Of a stretch of DNA of 41,303 nucleotides, positions 1-8,244 are shown one piece after another. Under the pieces are notes generated by a model. It had not been told where the DNA came from. It did no database searches and worked only from the letters and a program-made list of their open reading frames with translations. The DNA comes from an uncultured Clostridia bacterium (GTDB lineage Bacteria; Bacillota; Clostridia; TANB77; CAG-508). The stretch spans positions 1-41,303 of the forward strand of contig CANQEI010000011.1 in assembly GCA_947594845.1 (NCBI GenBank), in the 5' to 3' direction. Position numbers and translations under genes: made by a program. Position 1 is the stretch's first letter; every line of letters begins with the position of its first letter.

Positions 1-1
1 T

Positions 2-77
<76 letters not shown>

Positions 78-83
78 TTTTAA

Positions 84-124
84 AGTCAACAGTTTTGAGA
101 GAACTCTTAATTGCTGGCTTTTTT
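84..124 (+). terminator. Rho-independent terminator after tRNA-Thr
   Basis: AGTCAACA (84-91) pairs with TGCTGGCT (112-119) with one mismatch and one G-U pair, and a T tract follows. A smaller GAGAG/CTC hairpin lies in the loop. The stem is imperfect, so this is a moderate call. Confidence 0.5.
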
Positions 125-147
125 ATTATCTATATTAAGGAGAGAAA

Positions 148-864
148 ATGGACAAAGTAGTATTAATTACAGGAGCATCAAAAGGAATCGGAAAAGTAAC
201 TGCACAAATGCTAGCTAAAGAAGGATATAAAGTAATTGCAAATTACAATAAATCAAAAAATGAAGCAGAAAAGCTATTAAAAGAAAATAATAATATTGAT
301 ATTTTTAAAGCAGATGTGTCTAAAAGAGATGAATGCAGAGAACTAATAGAATATGCAATTAAAAAATACGGTAAAATTGATGTTTTAATAAATAATGCAG
401 GAATATCAAAATGGGGACTATTTACAGACCTAACAGATGAAGAATGGGAAGAATTAATGAGAACTAACCTATATTCTGCATATTATATGATACAAGAAAC
501 ATTAAAATATATGATTCAAAATAAGTCAGGATGTATAATCAATATTTCATCAATTTGGGGAATGGTTGGAGCATCTTGCGAAGTAGGATATTCTGTGACA
601 AAAGCAGGGATGGATGCACTAACAAAATCTCTAGCAAAAGAAGTAGGACCATCTAATATAAGAATAAATTCTATTGCACCAGGAACAATAGAAACAGATA
701 TGATTTCTGATTTGAGCGAAGAAGATAGAAAAGAAATTGAAATGCAAACACCTTTAAGGAAAATTGGAAAACCAGAAGATATTGCTAAAACAATAAAATG
801 GCTTATTGAAGATGAATTTACGATAGGACAGATTATTTCACCTAATGGAGGATGGATAATATAA
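148..864 (+). CDS. SDR-family oxidoreductase, 3-oxoacyl-ACP reductase-like
   Basis: This 238-residue protein is a classical short-chain dehydrogenase/reductase. It has the NAD(P)-binding TGASKGIG motif at residues 8-15, NNAG at 82-85, and the catalytic set Ser135, Tyr148 and Lys152 (YxxxK). Length and spacing match FabG-type 3-oxoacyl-ACP reductases, which reduce beta-ketoacyl thioesters with NADPH in the cytosol. No other fatty-acid gene is nearby, so a different ketone or sugar substrate is equally possible, and I do not assign fabG. The ATG follows AAGGAG at a standard distance. The gene stands alone between two terminators. Confidence 0.88.
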   Translation: MDKVVLITGASKGIGKVTAQMLAKEGYKVIANYNKSKNEAEKLLKENNNIDIFKADVSKRDECRELIEYAIKKYGKIDVLINNAGISKWGLFTDLTDEEWEELMRTNLYSAYYMIQETLKYMIQNKSGCIINISSIWGMVGASCEVGYSVTKAGMDALTKSLAKEVGPSNIRINSIAPGTIETDMISDLSEEDRKEIEMQTPLRKIGKPEDIAKTIKWLIEDEFTIGQIISPNGGWII

Positions 865-891
865 AAAAAGCACTTTTAAAAGTGCTTTTTT
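864..891. terminator. Bidirectional terminator
   Basis: This is a perfect 28-base palindrome, an A6-GCAC-rich arm with its complement ending in T6. It lies between the convergent SDR gene and the CBM gene, whose stop codon touches its right edge, and can end transcription from both sides. Confidence 0.88.
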
Positions 892-1349
892 TATTCTGTT
901 TTCTTTTTATAATTACCTGAAACTAATTTTGGCAAATATGTAATAATTTTATATATAGCAATTCGAATTTTTTTACTAATTAAGTATGATTTTCTTAATT
1001 TTCGTGGTGAAGCTAAATTGAAATTATCTTCTTGAAGAACAAGACCTGTTTCAATATGTTCAATAGGGAAAATATAGTTTTGACCATCATTATTATCCCA
1101 CTCATTATTTCCATTTTTAAAACAAAATCTTAAAGAATCGCTTTCAGGAAGAGTTAATTCAATTTGAAAACCAAGTTCGGTTTTTTCCATTTTCACATCA
1201 TTTAAATTATCCCAATCAAGACCAAAACCATAATGAATATAAACTTCTGAAGAAGCATCTTGAAAAAATCTACCAGTATAAGAAATTTTTACAGTAGAAT
1301 TTGGTGTTAATTTATCAGTATTAAAAAATATATTTTTAGTTAATTCCAT
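891..1349 (-). CDS. Stand-alone starch-binding-type (CBM25/53-like) domain protein
   Basis: The protein has 152 residues. The N-terminal ~100 residues look like a CBM25/CBM53 alpha-glucan-binding module: VYIHYGFGLDW, then a beta-sandwich, then EWDNNDGQNY, which matches the family's characteristic WDNN-G-NY stretch. The C-terminal ~45 residues are basic and hydrophobic and may contact membrane or another partner. No catalytic domain, signal peptide or membrane anchor is seen, so an intracellular glycogen-associated role is more likely than starch capture (inference). The start was moved: an ATG at 1370 opens the frame, but the only ribosome binding site (AAAGGG) lies inside that extension, about 10 bases before the ATG at 1349. 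Confidence 0.75.
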   Translation of the reverse strand: MELTKNIFFNTDKLTPNSTVKISYTGRFFQDASSEVYIHYGFGLDWDNLNDVKMEKTELGFQIELTLPESDSLRFCFKNGNNEWDNNDGQNYIFPIEHIETGLVLQEDNFNLASPRKLRKSYLISKKIRIAIYKIITYLPKLVSGNYKKKTE

Positions 1350-1402
1350 AATTATTATACCCTTTCTCATTGATGTAAAATATACAGTGCAAATCTATAA
1401 TA

Positions 1403-1431
1403 ATTATACTTATAAACAAAAATAGTTTCAA
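1403..1431 (-). promoter_or_regulatory. Sigma-A promoter of the CBM-like gene
   Basis: On the minus strand there is TTGAAA (1426-1431), a 17-base spacer and TATAAT (1403-1408), placed about 50 bases before the start at 1349. Confidence 0.75.
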
Positions 1432-1490
1432 CATATTTTTACTATATAAAATAAAAAATATATAAATGTTACATTTTTGTAATTTTTACC

Positions 1491-2063
1491 CTATTGTCTA
1501 ACATAAACTTTTCCAATTATAGTAAATTGAGAGCCGTCTTCTATAACAATATCTTTTGCTAAAAGACTATCAGATTTTAACACAATTTTGTTTTTTCTAT
1601 AAAGAATTCGTCTAACTAAAAGCTTATCATTATATTGAAATAATCCCAATTCTCTATGCTCTGGAATTGCATTTAATTCTAAATATAGATAAGAGCCTTT
1701 AGGAGCAGAAGATTTCATTGAATCATCTTGCATAATAAAAGCCAAAGAAGCATTAGGTATAGAAGGTGGACAATAAATCATTGAATTAATATCAGAAATT
1801 AAAGGTATTGTAGTATATGGCATAGCATTTTCTAAATGATATTGCTCACATTCTGGTGTGTATTCCTTATCATACATATTATATAAAGGTTGATAAGGTA
1901 TAGATAAAGCTTTACAAATATCCCTAAGAGTTTTTTGACTAGGATTTCTTTCCCCTTTTTCTATGTGGGTTAAATGCCCAACATTTATTCCAATTACATC
2001 TGCAAGATCTGTCTTTGACAAATTTTGCTTTTCTCTGATAGTAGAAATCATTTTTCCTAACAT
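1491..2063 (-). CDS. XRE-family repressor with S24/LexA-like C-terminal domain
   Basis: This 190-residue protein begins with a Cro/CI-type helix-turn-helix (about residues 2-60; KTDLADVIGINVGHLTHIE and KGERNPS are typical). It ends in an S24/LexA-like fold with DDSM at the usual nucleophile-serine site and a strand reading LLVRRI. In self-cleaving family members the general base is the lysine of a VKR-like strand. Here the aligned residue is Arg, so autocleavage is doubtful and the domain may serve only for dimerisation. The start at 2063 is set by AGGAG 8 bases upstream; the longer frame from 2183 has none. The gene is divergent from the envelope operon at 2251, its likely target together with itself. 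Confidence 0.85.
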   Translation of the reverse strand: MLGKMISTIREKQNLSKTDLADVIGINVGHLTHIEKGERNPSQKTLRDICKALSIPYQPLYNMYDKEYTPECEQYHLENAMPYTTIPLISDINSMIYCPPSIPNASLAFIMQDDSMKSSAPKGSYLYLELNAIPEHRELGLFQYNDKLLVRRILYRKNKIVLKSDSLLAKDIVIEDGSQFTIIGKVYVRQ

Positions 2064-2091
2064 AGTATCACTCCTAACTTTATTTGAACAT

Positions 2092-2120
2092 ATTATATAT
2101 TTAAAAAAATAAAATGTCCA
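2092..2120 (-). promoter_or_regulatory. Promoter of the XRE regulator
   Basis: On the minus strand there is TGGACA (2115-2120), a 17-base spacer and a perfect TATAAT (2092-2097). It lies about 30 bases before the start at 2063 and directly abuts the inverted repeat at 2128-2148. Confidence 0.75.
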
Positions 2121-2127
2121 GTAAATG

Positions 2128-2148
2128 ATATTTTCCCTAGGAAAATAT
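2128..2148. promoter_or_regulatory. Candidate operator: perfect inverted repeat
   Basis: ATATTTTCC, a 3-base spacer and GGAAAATAT form a perfect 9-bp inverted repeat. It sits between the divergent -35 boxes of the XRE gene (2115-2120) and the VanW operon (2148-2153). A dimeric HTH repressor bound here would touch both promoters. A degenerate half-site, TTTCCAATAT, lies at 2158-2167. Confidence 0.65.
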
Positions 2149-2175
2149 TGAAAAAAATTTCCAATATGATAAAAT
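2148..2175 (+). promoter_or_regulatory. Promoter of the VanW/transglutaminase operon
   Basis: TTGAAA (2148-2153), a 16-base spacer and TAAAAT (2170-2175). The -35 box overlaps the last base of the inverted repeat, so a protein on the repeat would be expected to block it. Confidence 0.6.
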
Positions 2176-2250
2176 AATAACATCTGAAAATTTATTTAAA
2201 ATTTTAAATAATAAAACATGTGAAACAAGCCTTGGGAGGGAATAAAAAAC

Positions 2251-4020
2251 ATGGAAAAGTTGAAAGAGAAAACAAAAGAATTAGAAAAAGGAAGTAGAAA
2301 AGAGAAAGGAAAAAATAAAAAAACAAAAGTAAAAATAATTGTAGTAAGTACATCCGTAATTGTAGTGCTTTTATTATTTTCAACTGTATTTGGAATTACT
2401 GCAATGACTAATTCAAAAATAATGAGCGGAATAAGTATTGATAATGTAGATGTATCAGGACTTACAAAAGAACAAGCAATTGATAAAATATCAAAGGAAT
2501 TAGAGGAAAGACAAAAACAAACAATAAAATTAAAATATCAGGATTTTGAAAAAGAATTACCACTAGAACAATTAGAGATAACTTCAAATGCTGAAGAAAG
2601 CGTTGAAAAAGCAGTAGAATGTGGAAGAGATAGTAATATATTTGTAAATAACATAAATGTGATAAAAAGTAAATTTACAAAACAAAATATTGATCTAGAA
2701 ATTAATGTAAATGAAGAAGCATTAGATAAATTTATTGATGAAACAGGTAATGAATTACCAGGATTAGCTCAAGATTATTCTTATAGCATTGATGAAACAG
2801 ATCTTATAATAGCAAAAGGTGTTGACGGAATTGCTATAGATAAAGAAAACATAAAAAACACTATAGAAAATCAAGTAAAAGATTTATCTCAAAAGATAGA
2901 TAATGAGATAGAAATACCGGTAGTTGAAGCTAAAGCAGGCGAAATAGATATAGAAAAAATACATGAAGAAATCTATTCAGAGCCACAAAATGCATATATG
3001 ATTGAAGAACCTTTTCAAGTAGTTGCTGATAAAGATGGAATAGATTTTGCAATATCAATAGACGAAGCAAAAGCACTTCTTTTAGAGGATAAAGAAGAAT
3101 ATATAATACCATTAAAAATAACAAAAGCATCAGTAACAATTGCATCATTTGGTTCAAAAGCATTTCCAAACAGATTAGCAACATTTTCAACTAATTATGC
3201 GGCATCAAACAAAGGCAGAACAACAAATTTATCAATTGCATGCAAAAAAATAAATGGTTATGTATTACAACCAGGAGAAACATTTTCATATAATAAAGTT
3301 TTAGGAAAAAGAACAGTTGAAAATGGATATAAAGAAGCTGCAATATTTACAACAAATGGAGTTGAAAATGGATTAGGTGGAGGAATTTGTCAAATATCTT
3401 CAACATTATACAACTCTGTATTAATGGCAAACTTAGATATTGTAGAAAGACACAATCACTCATATGTAACTTCTTATCTAAAACCAGGATTAGATGCAAC
3501 AGTATCATATGGATCACAAGACTTTAAATTTAAAAATACTAGAAAATATCCTATCCAAATAAAAGCCTCTATAGGTGGAGGAGTAGCAACAGTAAGTATA
3601 TATGGTAAATATGAAGAAACAGAATACAATGTAAAAATAAGTGCAGTAACTACAGAGACAATACCTTTTGAGACTCAAACAATAGAGGATCCAAGTTTAC
3701 CAGCAGGAAAACAAGTTGTAGAAAAAAATGGCTCAACAGGATATAAAAGTGTTACATATAAAGAAGTGTATACAAAAAGTGGAAGTTTAGTATCAAAAAC
3801 TCAAATTTCATCAGATAGATATAAAACAATTACTAAAATAGTAAGAGTAGGAACAGGAGGAGCAGAACCAGCACCAGCGCCAAGCACAACTCCAACTCAA
3901 CCACCAGTACAAAGCCCAGAACCATCACCAACAACCCCTCAACCTTCAACGACTCCAAGTCCAGTTCCAAGCGAAGAGCCAACACCAAGCCCGGATCCGA
4001 ACGGGACATCTGGTGAGTAA
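2251..4020 (+). CDS. VanW-family membrane-anchored protein with G5 domain
   Basis: The protein has 589 residues: a Lys/Glu-rich cytoplasmic tail (1-27), one membrane segment (about 28-51), an extracellular region with two YoaR-type repeats (about 60-300), a VanW domain (about 311-450; FSTNYAASNKGR, LQPGETFSYN and GGGICQISSTLYN are diagnostic), a G5 domain (about 460-533; EVYTKSG) and a Pro/Ser/Thr tail of PSP-type repeats. VanW proteins are linked to peptidoglycan and glycopeptide response, but their reaction is not established; G5 domains bind N-acetylglucosamine or wall polymers. It is the first gene of a four-gene operon, 37 bases before the transglutaminase gene. The ribosome binding site is GGGAGGG. 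No vancomycin-resistance enzyme (VanA/VanH/VanX) is present, so this is not a resistance cluster. Confidence 0.9.
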   Translation: MEKLKEKTKELEKGSRKEKGKNKKTKVKIIVVSTSVIVVLLLFSTVFGITAMTNSKIMSGISIDNVDVSGLTKEQAIDKISKELEERQKQTIKLKYQDFEKELPLEQLEITSNAEESVEKAVECGRDSNIFVNNINVIKSKFTKQNIDLEINVNEEALDKFIDETGNELPGLAQDYSYSIDETDLIIAKGVDGIAIDKENIKNTIENQVKDLSQKIDNEIEIPVVEAKAGEIDIEKIHEEIYSEPQNAYMIEEPFQVVADKDGIDFAISIDEAKALLLEDKEEYIIPLKITKASVTIASFGSKAFPNRLATFSTNYAASNKGRTTNLSIACKKINGYVLQPGETFSYNKVLGKRTVENGYKEAAIFTTNGVENGLGGGICQISSTLYNSVLMANLDIVERHNHSYVTSYLKPGLDATVSYGSQDFKFKNTRKYPIQIKASIGGGVATVSIYGKYEETEYNVKISAVTTETIPFETQTIEDPSLPAGKQVVEKNGSTGYKSVTYKEVYTKSGSLVSKTQISSDRYKTITKIVRVGTGGAEPAPAPSTTPTQPPVQSPEPSPTTPQPSTTPSPVPSEEPTPSPDPNGTSGE

Positions 4021-4057
4021 AAACAGCCAAATCATTAAACTTAGGAGATGGAAGTAA

Positions 4058-6022
4058 GTGTCTAAGAAGAAAAAAAGAAAGAAAAGCCAAAGTAAAAAGA
4101 AAATAAATAGGCAAGTAAAAAAAGAAAGTAAATTACTAACATTTGAGGAACAGAATGTATCAGAAGAAAATAATATAAAAAAATTAGAAATAAAGAACGA
4201 AAATCAACAAGAAATAGGAAAAAACAAAAAAGAAAGTAAATTATTAAACTTTGAAGAACAAGAAGAACTTGAAAAGAAAACAGAAGAGCTAGAAGAAAAA
4301 AAACCAAAAAAAGAAAGTAAACTATTAAATTTTGAAGAGCAAAATCAACCAGAAAAAAATATAGTAAAAGAGAAATTTAAAATAGAAGATAATTCTAAAA
4401 AGAAACATAAGTATTTAAAACATCCAAAAGAAAAAAAGGTTAAAGAAAAGACAAAAAAATCTAGAAAAATAATTTGTTTAATATTAGCAACAATAGCAAT
4501 ATCAACTATTGCTATTGTTGCTATTGGATACACAGAAAAGTATATATTTTGCGTAAAAAAAGACTTAAACATTGAGGTCGGTAGCAAAACAGAAATAGAT
4601 GCAAGAGATTTTTTAAAAGATTACAATGCCGAAGGTGAAATAAAAATATTAACAGATACCTCAGCAATAGATTTTAACAAAATATCAGAATATGATATAG
4701 AACTTGAATATAATAACAAAAAATATTATTCAAAATTACATTTAATTGATACAACACCTCCAGAAGTAAAATTTAAAAATGTAAACGCATATATTGATTA
4801 TATTTTAAATGCAGAAGATTTTATAGAAAGCAAAAATGATGTAACACAAATGACAGTTGAAATAGAAAATCCACCAGAAATAAACGAATTTAAAGAGTAT
4901 AATATAACAATTATAGTAAGGGACGAAGGTGGAAATGAAACAAGAGGAGAAGTAATATTAAATACATCATGGATTAAAAGTGAATTTGTATTAGAATTAG
5001 GAAATATATTGACACATGAAGATCTATTAGCAAATCCAGAAGGAGATAGAGATGTTCTTCCACAAAGTGAATTAGATAGAATAAATGCTAGCCCTGTGGG
5101 AGAATACGAAATAAAAACAGTAAATCAAGGAGTAGAGTTTACTACTAAAATAATAATACAAGATACACAACCACCTAATTTGGTTTTAACAGACGTAACA
5201 ATATATAATGATCAGGAAACAATAGCCAAAGAGGCTTTCATTAAAGAAGTTTCAGATCCATCAGAATACACAACTGAGCTAAAAACAGAAATACCACTAA
5301 AACAAGTTGGAACATACGATATAGAAATAGAAGCTAAAGATATATACGGAAATGCAACAACACAAGTTGCAAAATTGAATATAGTTAAAGACACAACAGG
5401 TCCAATATTTTCAGGGTTAACTGCTATGTCTGTAAGCAAAAATAGTAATGTGGACTGGAATAAAGGAGTATCTGCTAATGATGCAAAAGATGGAAAATGT
5501 GAATTTACAGTAGATACATCAGGATGTAATTTGTCAGTTGCTGGATCATATACAGTAACATACACAACTAAAGATAAGAGCGGAAATACTACAAAGAAGA
5601 CTAGAAATGTAACAGTTAATCCAGATGCTCAAGACGTTTATGCAAAAGCTGATGCATGGCTAGCAAATTCAGGAAGAGATGCATTATCAATAAAGAATTA
5701 TGTATCACAACATATAAAATATTCATCATCAACAAATAGAAGCGAAATATGGGGAGCATGGATGGGATTTACACAACTTAGAGGAGATTGTTATGTTCAT
5801 GCAGCAGCTCTAAATATGATGTTGCAACGTGCAGGATACTCATGCAGAATAGTAGCAGCCACAAATTATGGACATTATTGGAATTTGGTAAATATAGGAG
5901 GCACCTGGAGACATTTAGATGCAACTTATAAAGGACTTGGCTTAATGAACGATGAAGAAAGAAAAGCAACCTTAAAAAATGGAATGGACTGGAATAGAGA
6001 TGCATACCCAAAAGCAGAATAA
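4058..6022 (+). CDS. Membrane-anchored Ig-like protein with transglutaminase-like domain
   Basis: This 654-residue protein starts at GTG with GGAG upstream. Residues 1-137 are a very basic cytoplasmic tail with the 12-residue motif KKESKLLNFEEQ three times (21-32, 57-68 and 84-95; T replaces N in the first). A membrane segment spans about 138-157. Several Ig/cadherin-like beta domains follow (about 165-535; DTTPPEV, DTQPPNL and DTTGPIF mark their joints). The C-terminus is a transglutaminase-like fold with the Cys578, His606, Asp621 triad (GDCYVHAAALN, YGHYWN, HLDAT). Such proteins act on the cell surface as cysteine peptidases or amide cross-linkers; the substrate is unknown. It is the second gene of the operon. 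Confidence 0.88.
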   Translation: MSKKKKRKKSQSKKKINRQVKKESKLLTFEEQNVSEENNIKKLEIKNENQQEIGKNKKESKLLNFEEQEELEKKTEELEEKKPKKESKLLNFEEQNQPEKNIVKEKFKIEDNSKKKHKYLKHPKEKKVKEKTKKSRKIICLILATIAISTIAIVAIGYTEKYIFCVKKDLNIEVGSKTEIDARDFLKDYNAEGEIKILTDTSAIDFNKISEYDIELEYNNKKYYSKLHLIDTTPPEVKFKNVNAYIDYILNAEDFIESKNDVTQMTVEIENPPEINEFKEYNITIIVRDEGGNETRGEVILNTSWIKSEFVLELGNILTHEDLLANPEGDRDVLPQSELDRINASPVGEYEIKTVNQGVEFTTKIIIQDTQPPNLVLTDVTIYNDQETIAKEAFIKEVSDPSEYTTELKTEIPLKQVGTYDIEIEAKDIYGNATTQVAKLNIVKDTTGPIFSGLTAMSVSKNSNVDWNKGVSANDAKDGKCEFTVDTSGCNLSVAGSYTVTYTTKDKSGNTTKKTRNVTVNPDAQDVYAKADAWLANSGRDALSIKNYVSQHIKYSSSTNRSEIWGAWMGFTQLRGDCYVHAAALNMMLQRAGYSCRIVAATNYGHYWNLVNIGGTWRHLDATYKGLGLMNDEERKATLKNGMDWNRDAYPKAE

Positions 6023-6056
6023 AAATATTTACTATAAAAGATTAAAGGTGTAATTA

Positions 6057-7061
6057 ATGAAAAATATTTTAAAAATCATTACTTCAATTCTTATATTTAT
6101 AATTATATTTATGCTATTTACAAGATTGGTAGAACCAAAATATTCAATACATCTAAAAGAAGGAAGCTTTATTAGTGAATACTACGATGAAGACAAAAAT
6201 CATGAAGTAATATTTATTGGAGATTGCGAAGTTTATTCAAATTTTTCACCAATTGAGATGTATGAATCACAAGGAATTACATCATATGTAAGAGGAACAC
6301 CACAACAACTTATATGGCAAAGTTATTCAATTTTAGAAGAAACACTAAAATATGAAAAACCAAAAGTTGTAGTACTAAGTGTTAATTGCATGAAATATGA
6401 CAAACCTGTAAGTGAAGCATATAATAGACTTACAATAGACAAAATGAAATGGTCAAAACAAAAAGTAGATATTATAAAATCATCTATGACAGAACAAGAA
6501 ACATTTTTATCATATATTTTTCCTATAATAAGATATCATTCGAGATGGCAAGATCTAAATAATGAAGATATAGAATATATGTTTAAAGAAAAGAAAAATA
6601 CGTACAATGGATATTACATGATAAAAGATGTTAAGCCAGTAGAAAATTTACCGACCAAAAGAAGTCTCTCAAATTACGAATTTTCTGAAACTTGTTACAA
6701 TTATTTAGATAAAATAACGAATCTTTGCAAAGAAAACAATATTGAATTAATTTTAATAAAAGCACCAAGTGTGTATCCTTTTTGGTACGAAGAATATGAT
6801 AAACAGCTCCAAGATTATGCACAGTCTAAAAATATTAGATATATAAATTTATTAAATAATGTTGAAGAGATAGGGTTAGACTATAATAAAGATACATATG
6901 ATAGTGGAATGCATTTAAACTTATACGGAGCAGAAAAACTATCAAAATATTTTGCTGAGATATTAAAAACAAACTATAACTTAACAGACTTTAGAGAAAA
7001 TAAAGAAATAAATGATATATATCAAAATAAATTAAAAATTTACAATGAAGCTAAAAAATAA
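6057..7061 (+). CDS. Membrane-anchored SGNH/GDSL-like protein with Cys at the nucleophile site
   Basis: The protein has 334 residues. Residues 5-22 form a membrane anchor and the rest is extracellular. The fold signals are SGNH-like: FIGDC at 53-57 where GDS is usual, a central VVVLSVN strand, and DSGMHLN near the end with the Asp282/His286 pair. Ser is replaced by Cys57, so the enzyme would use a thiol nucleophile, or the site has lost activity. Relatives include DltD/AlgX-like acyl-transfer proteins of the envelope, so wall or teichoic-acid acylation or deacylation is plausible but not shown. It is the third gene of the VanW operon, 34 bases after the transglutaminase gene. Confidence 0.75.
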   Translation: MKNILKIITSILIFIIIFMLFTRLVEPKYSIHLKEGSFISEYYDEDKNHEVIFIGDCEVYSNFSPIEMYESQGITSYVRGTPQQLIWQSYSILEETLKYEKPKVVVLSVNCMKYDKPVSEAYNRLTIDKMKWSKQKVDIIKSSMTEQETFLSYIFPIIRYHSRWQDLNNEDIEYMFKEKKNTYNGYYMIKDVKPVENLPTKRSLSNYEFSETCYNYLDKITNLCKENNIELILIKAPSVYPFWYEEYDKQLQDYAQSKNIRYINLLNNVEEIGLDYNKDTYDSGMHLNLYGAEKLSKYFAEILKTNYNLTDFRENKEINDIYQNKLKIYNEAKK

Positions 7062-7074
7062 AAAGGAGAGAAAT

Positions 7075-7587
7075 ATGAAAAAAGGAATTATAATAATATT
7101 ATTAATAATTGCAATACTTGCTATTGCAATTGTTACATGGAGTAATACAAAAAAATCAGAATCAACTAATGAAACATCATCAACTAAATCTGAAGAAGCA
7201 TTTTATTTTAGCGATAATGGAAAAGAACTAAAAATTGGTGAGAATTTTTTAGAAGCAGGCATGCCAGAAGCAAATAATGTATATGAAGCTGAAAGTTGTG
7301 CATTTGATGGTATAGAAAAGACATACACATATAGCAATTATGAAATAACAACATGCCCCAAAGATGGAAAAGAAGAAATACTAACCATATATTTATTAAC
7401 TTCTGAAGTGGAGACAAAAGAAGGAGTTAAAATAGGAGATTCTGTAGAGAAAATGAAAGAAAAATATGGTGAAAATTATAAAGATACAGGTTTATCATAT
7501 ATATATGAAAAAGAAGGAACACAGATAACATTTATTGCAGAAAATGATCAAATAACAAGTATAGAATATAGAGCAATATCAGATTAA
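7075..7587 (+). CDS. Small membrane-anchored extracytoplasmic protein, unknown family
   Basis: This 170-residue protein has an N-terminal membrane anchor (about 3-22) without a lipobox Cys, a Ser/Thr/Glu linker (23-45) and a beta-rich domain. The domain seems to hold two related halves: the second has KIGDSVEKMKEKYGENY followed by ITFIAENDQITSIEY, and the first has LKIGENFLEAGMPEANN. I recognise the style from BamE-like small folds but cannot name a family. The ATG at 7075 is chosen because AAGGAG lies just before it; an in-frame ATG at 7045 would overlap the previous gene without a ribosome binding site. It is the last gene of the envelope operon, 13 bases after the SGNH gene. Confidence 0.7.
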   Translation: MKKGIIIILLIIAILAIAIVTWSNTKKSESTNETSSTKSEEAFYFSDNGKELKIGENFLEAGMPEANNVYEAESCAFDGIEKTYTYSNYEITTCPKDGKEEILTIYLLTSEVETKEGVKIGDSVEKMKEKYGENYKDTGLSYIYEKEGTQITFIAENDQITSIEYRAISD

Positions 7588-7594
7588 TAAAAAA

Positions 7595-7623
7595 GGTACT
7601 TTCAAGCGAAAGTACCTTTTTTT
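7595..7623 (+). terminator. Terminator of the VanW operon
   Basis: GGTACTTTC and GAAAGTACC form a perfect 9-bp stem with a 4-base loop, followed by seven Ts. Confidence 0.92.
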
Positions 7624-7763
7624 ACGAGCTATACAATTTGAACATTCGACTGTAAGATTAAGAATACAGTTAAATCATTAAGCCCGGAATACCAAACTTA
7701 ACAGTATCAATATTAATATGATAAAAATCGGTTAAAATGATTTAATTTGACATTGAAAAGCAT

Positions 7764-7793
7764 AATTAAAAGGCATATGCATGCCTTTTAATT
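7764..7793 (-). terminator. Terminator candidate of the GH10-PHP operon
   Basis: A perfect 13-bp inverted repeat (AATTAAAAGGCAT with its complement, 4-base loop) overlaps the last codons of the minus-strand gene ending at 7788. The U tract on that side is broken, so efficiency is uncertain. The stretch 7624-7763 holds no gene I can support. Confidence 0.55.
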
Positions 7794-8240
7794 TTTACTA
7801 AATATATTTTTTATCTTATTTATAATTTTTCTAAAAATTGATTCTTTATGATTTACCACTGTAACTTCTTTAGTATTTTCAATATTTGGCTTATGATTAT
7901 AATTATTCTTATTTTGGAAAATATCAACATTATATTTTTGTTTTTTTTCCTCTTCTAATTTCATTCTATCATAATTTTGCTTTGCAATGATTTTATTTTT
8001 TTGGAATTCTGTTGCCCAATAATCTCTAAATAATAATATAATAATTCCTTGTGCTATTTTTGAAACATTTTGTTCTTCTAGTGTTTTATTAGGGTCATAA
8101 TTAAATGTATATTCTCTACTAGCATTTGTTTCAAATAACTCAATTTTTTCCTTTGGTATTTTATTATAATTATTTACTGGAATGTATTTTAATATTTCTA
8201 AGACTTCACTATATGCTATTGCATATTTGTTCTCTAACAT
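7788..8240 (-). CDS. Small protein of unknown function, partner of the GH10-PHP fusion
   Basis: The 150 residues are helical and charged. The N-terminal ~80 residues hold the patterns YSEVLEILKYIPVNNYNKIP and LLFRDYWATE; a basic region with a KLEEEKKQKYN helix follows; the C-terminus (IFRKIINKIKNIF) is a clear amphipathic, basic helix suited to the membrane surface. No catalytic motif or signal peptide is seen. I believe similar proteins occur in other gut Clostridia, but I cannot name a family. The ATG lies 4 bases after the stop of the fusion gene, and its AGGAG is inside that gene's last codons, so the two are translationally coupled. Confidence 0.72.
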   Translation of the reverse strand: MLENKYAIAYSEVLEILKYIPVNNYNKIPKEKIELFETNASREYTFNYDPNKTLEEQNVSKIAQGIIILLFRDYWATEFQKNKIIAKQNYDRMKLEEEKKQKYNVDIFQNKNNYNHKPNIENTKEVTVVNHKESIFRKIINKIKNIFSKN

Positions 8241-8244
8241 ATTA

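Noticed and set aside
1465-1490. Terminator after the XRE gene
   Set aside because: Only a 5-bp TTACA/TGTAA stem with a broken T tract; too weak to call.
2064-2183. Upstream extension of the XRE regulator
   Set aside because: It is Phe/Tyr-rich translation of promoter and operator DNA; AGGAG and the HTH start fit 2063.
2251-4020. Vancomycin-resistance cluster
   Set aside because: VanW-domain proteins are common in Clostridia; no VanA/H/X/R/S homologue is present.
3833-4114. Leu-rich minus-strand frame across the VanW-transglutaminase junction
   Set aside because: It is a shadow of Pro/Ser/Thr-rich and Lys-rich coding DNA, without a ribosome binding site or promoter.
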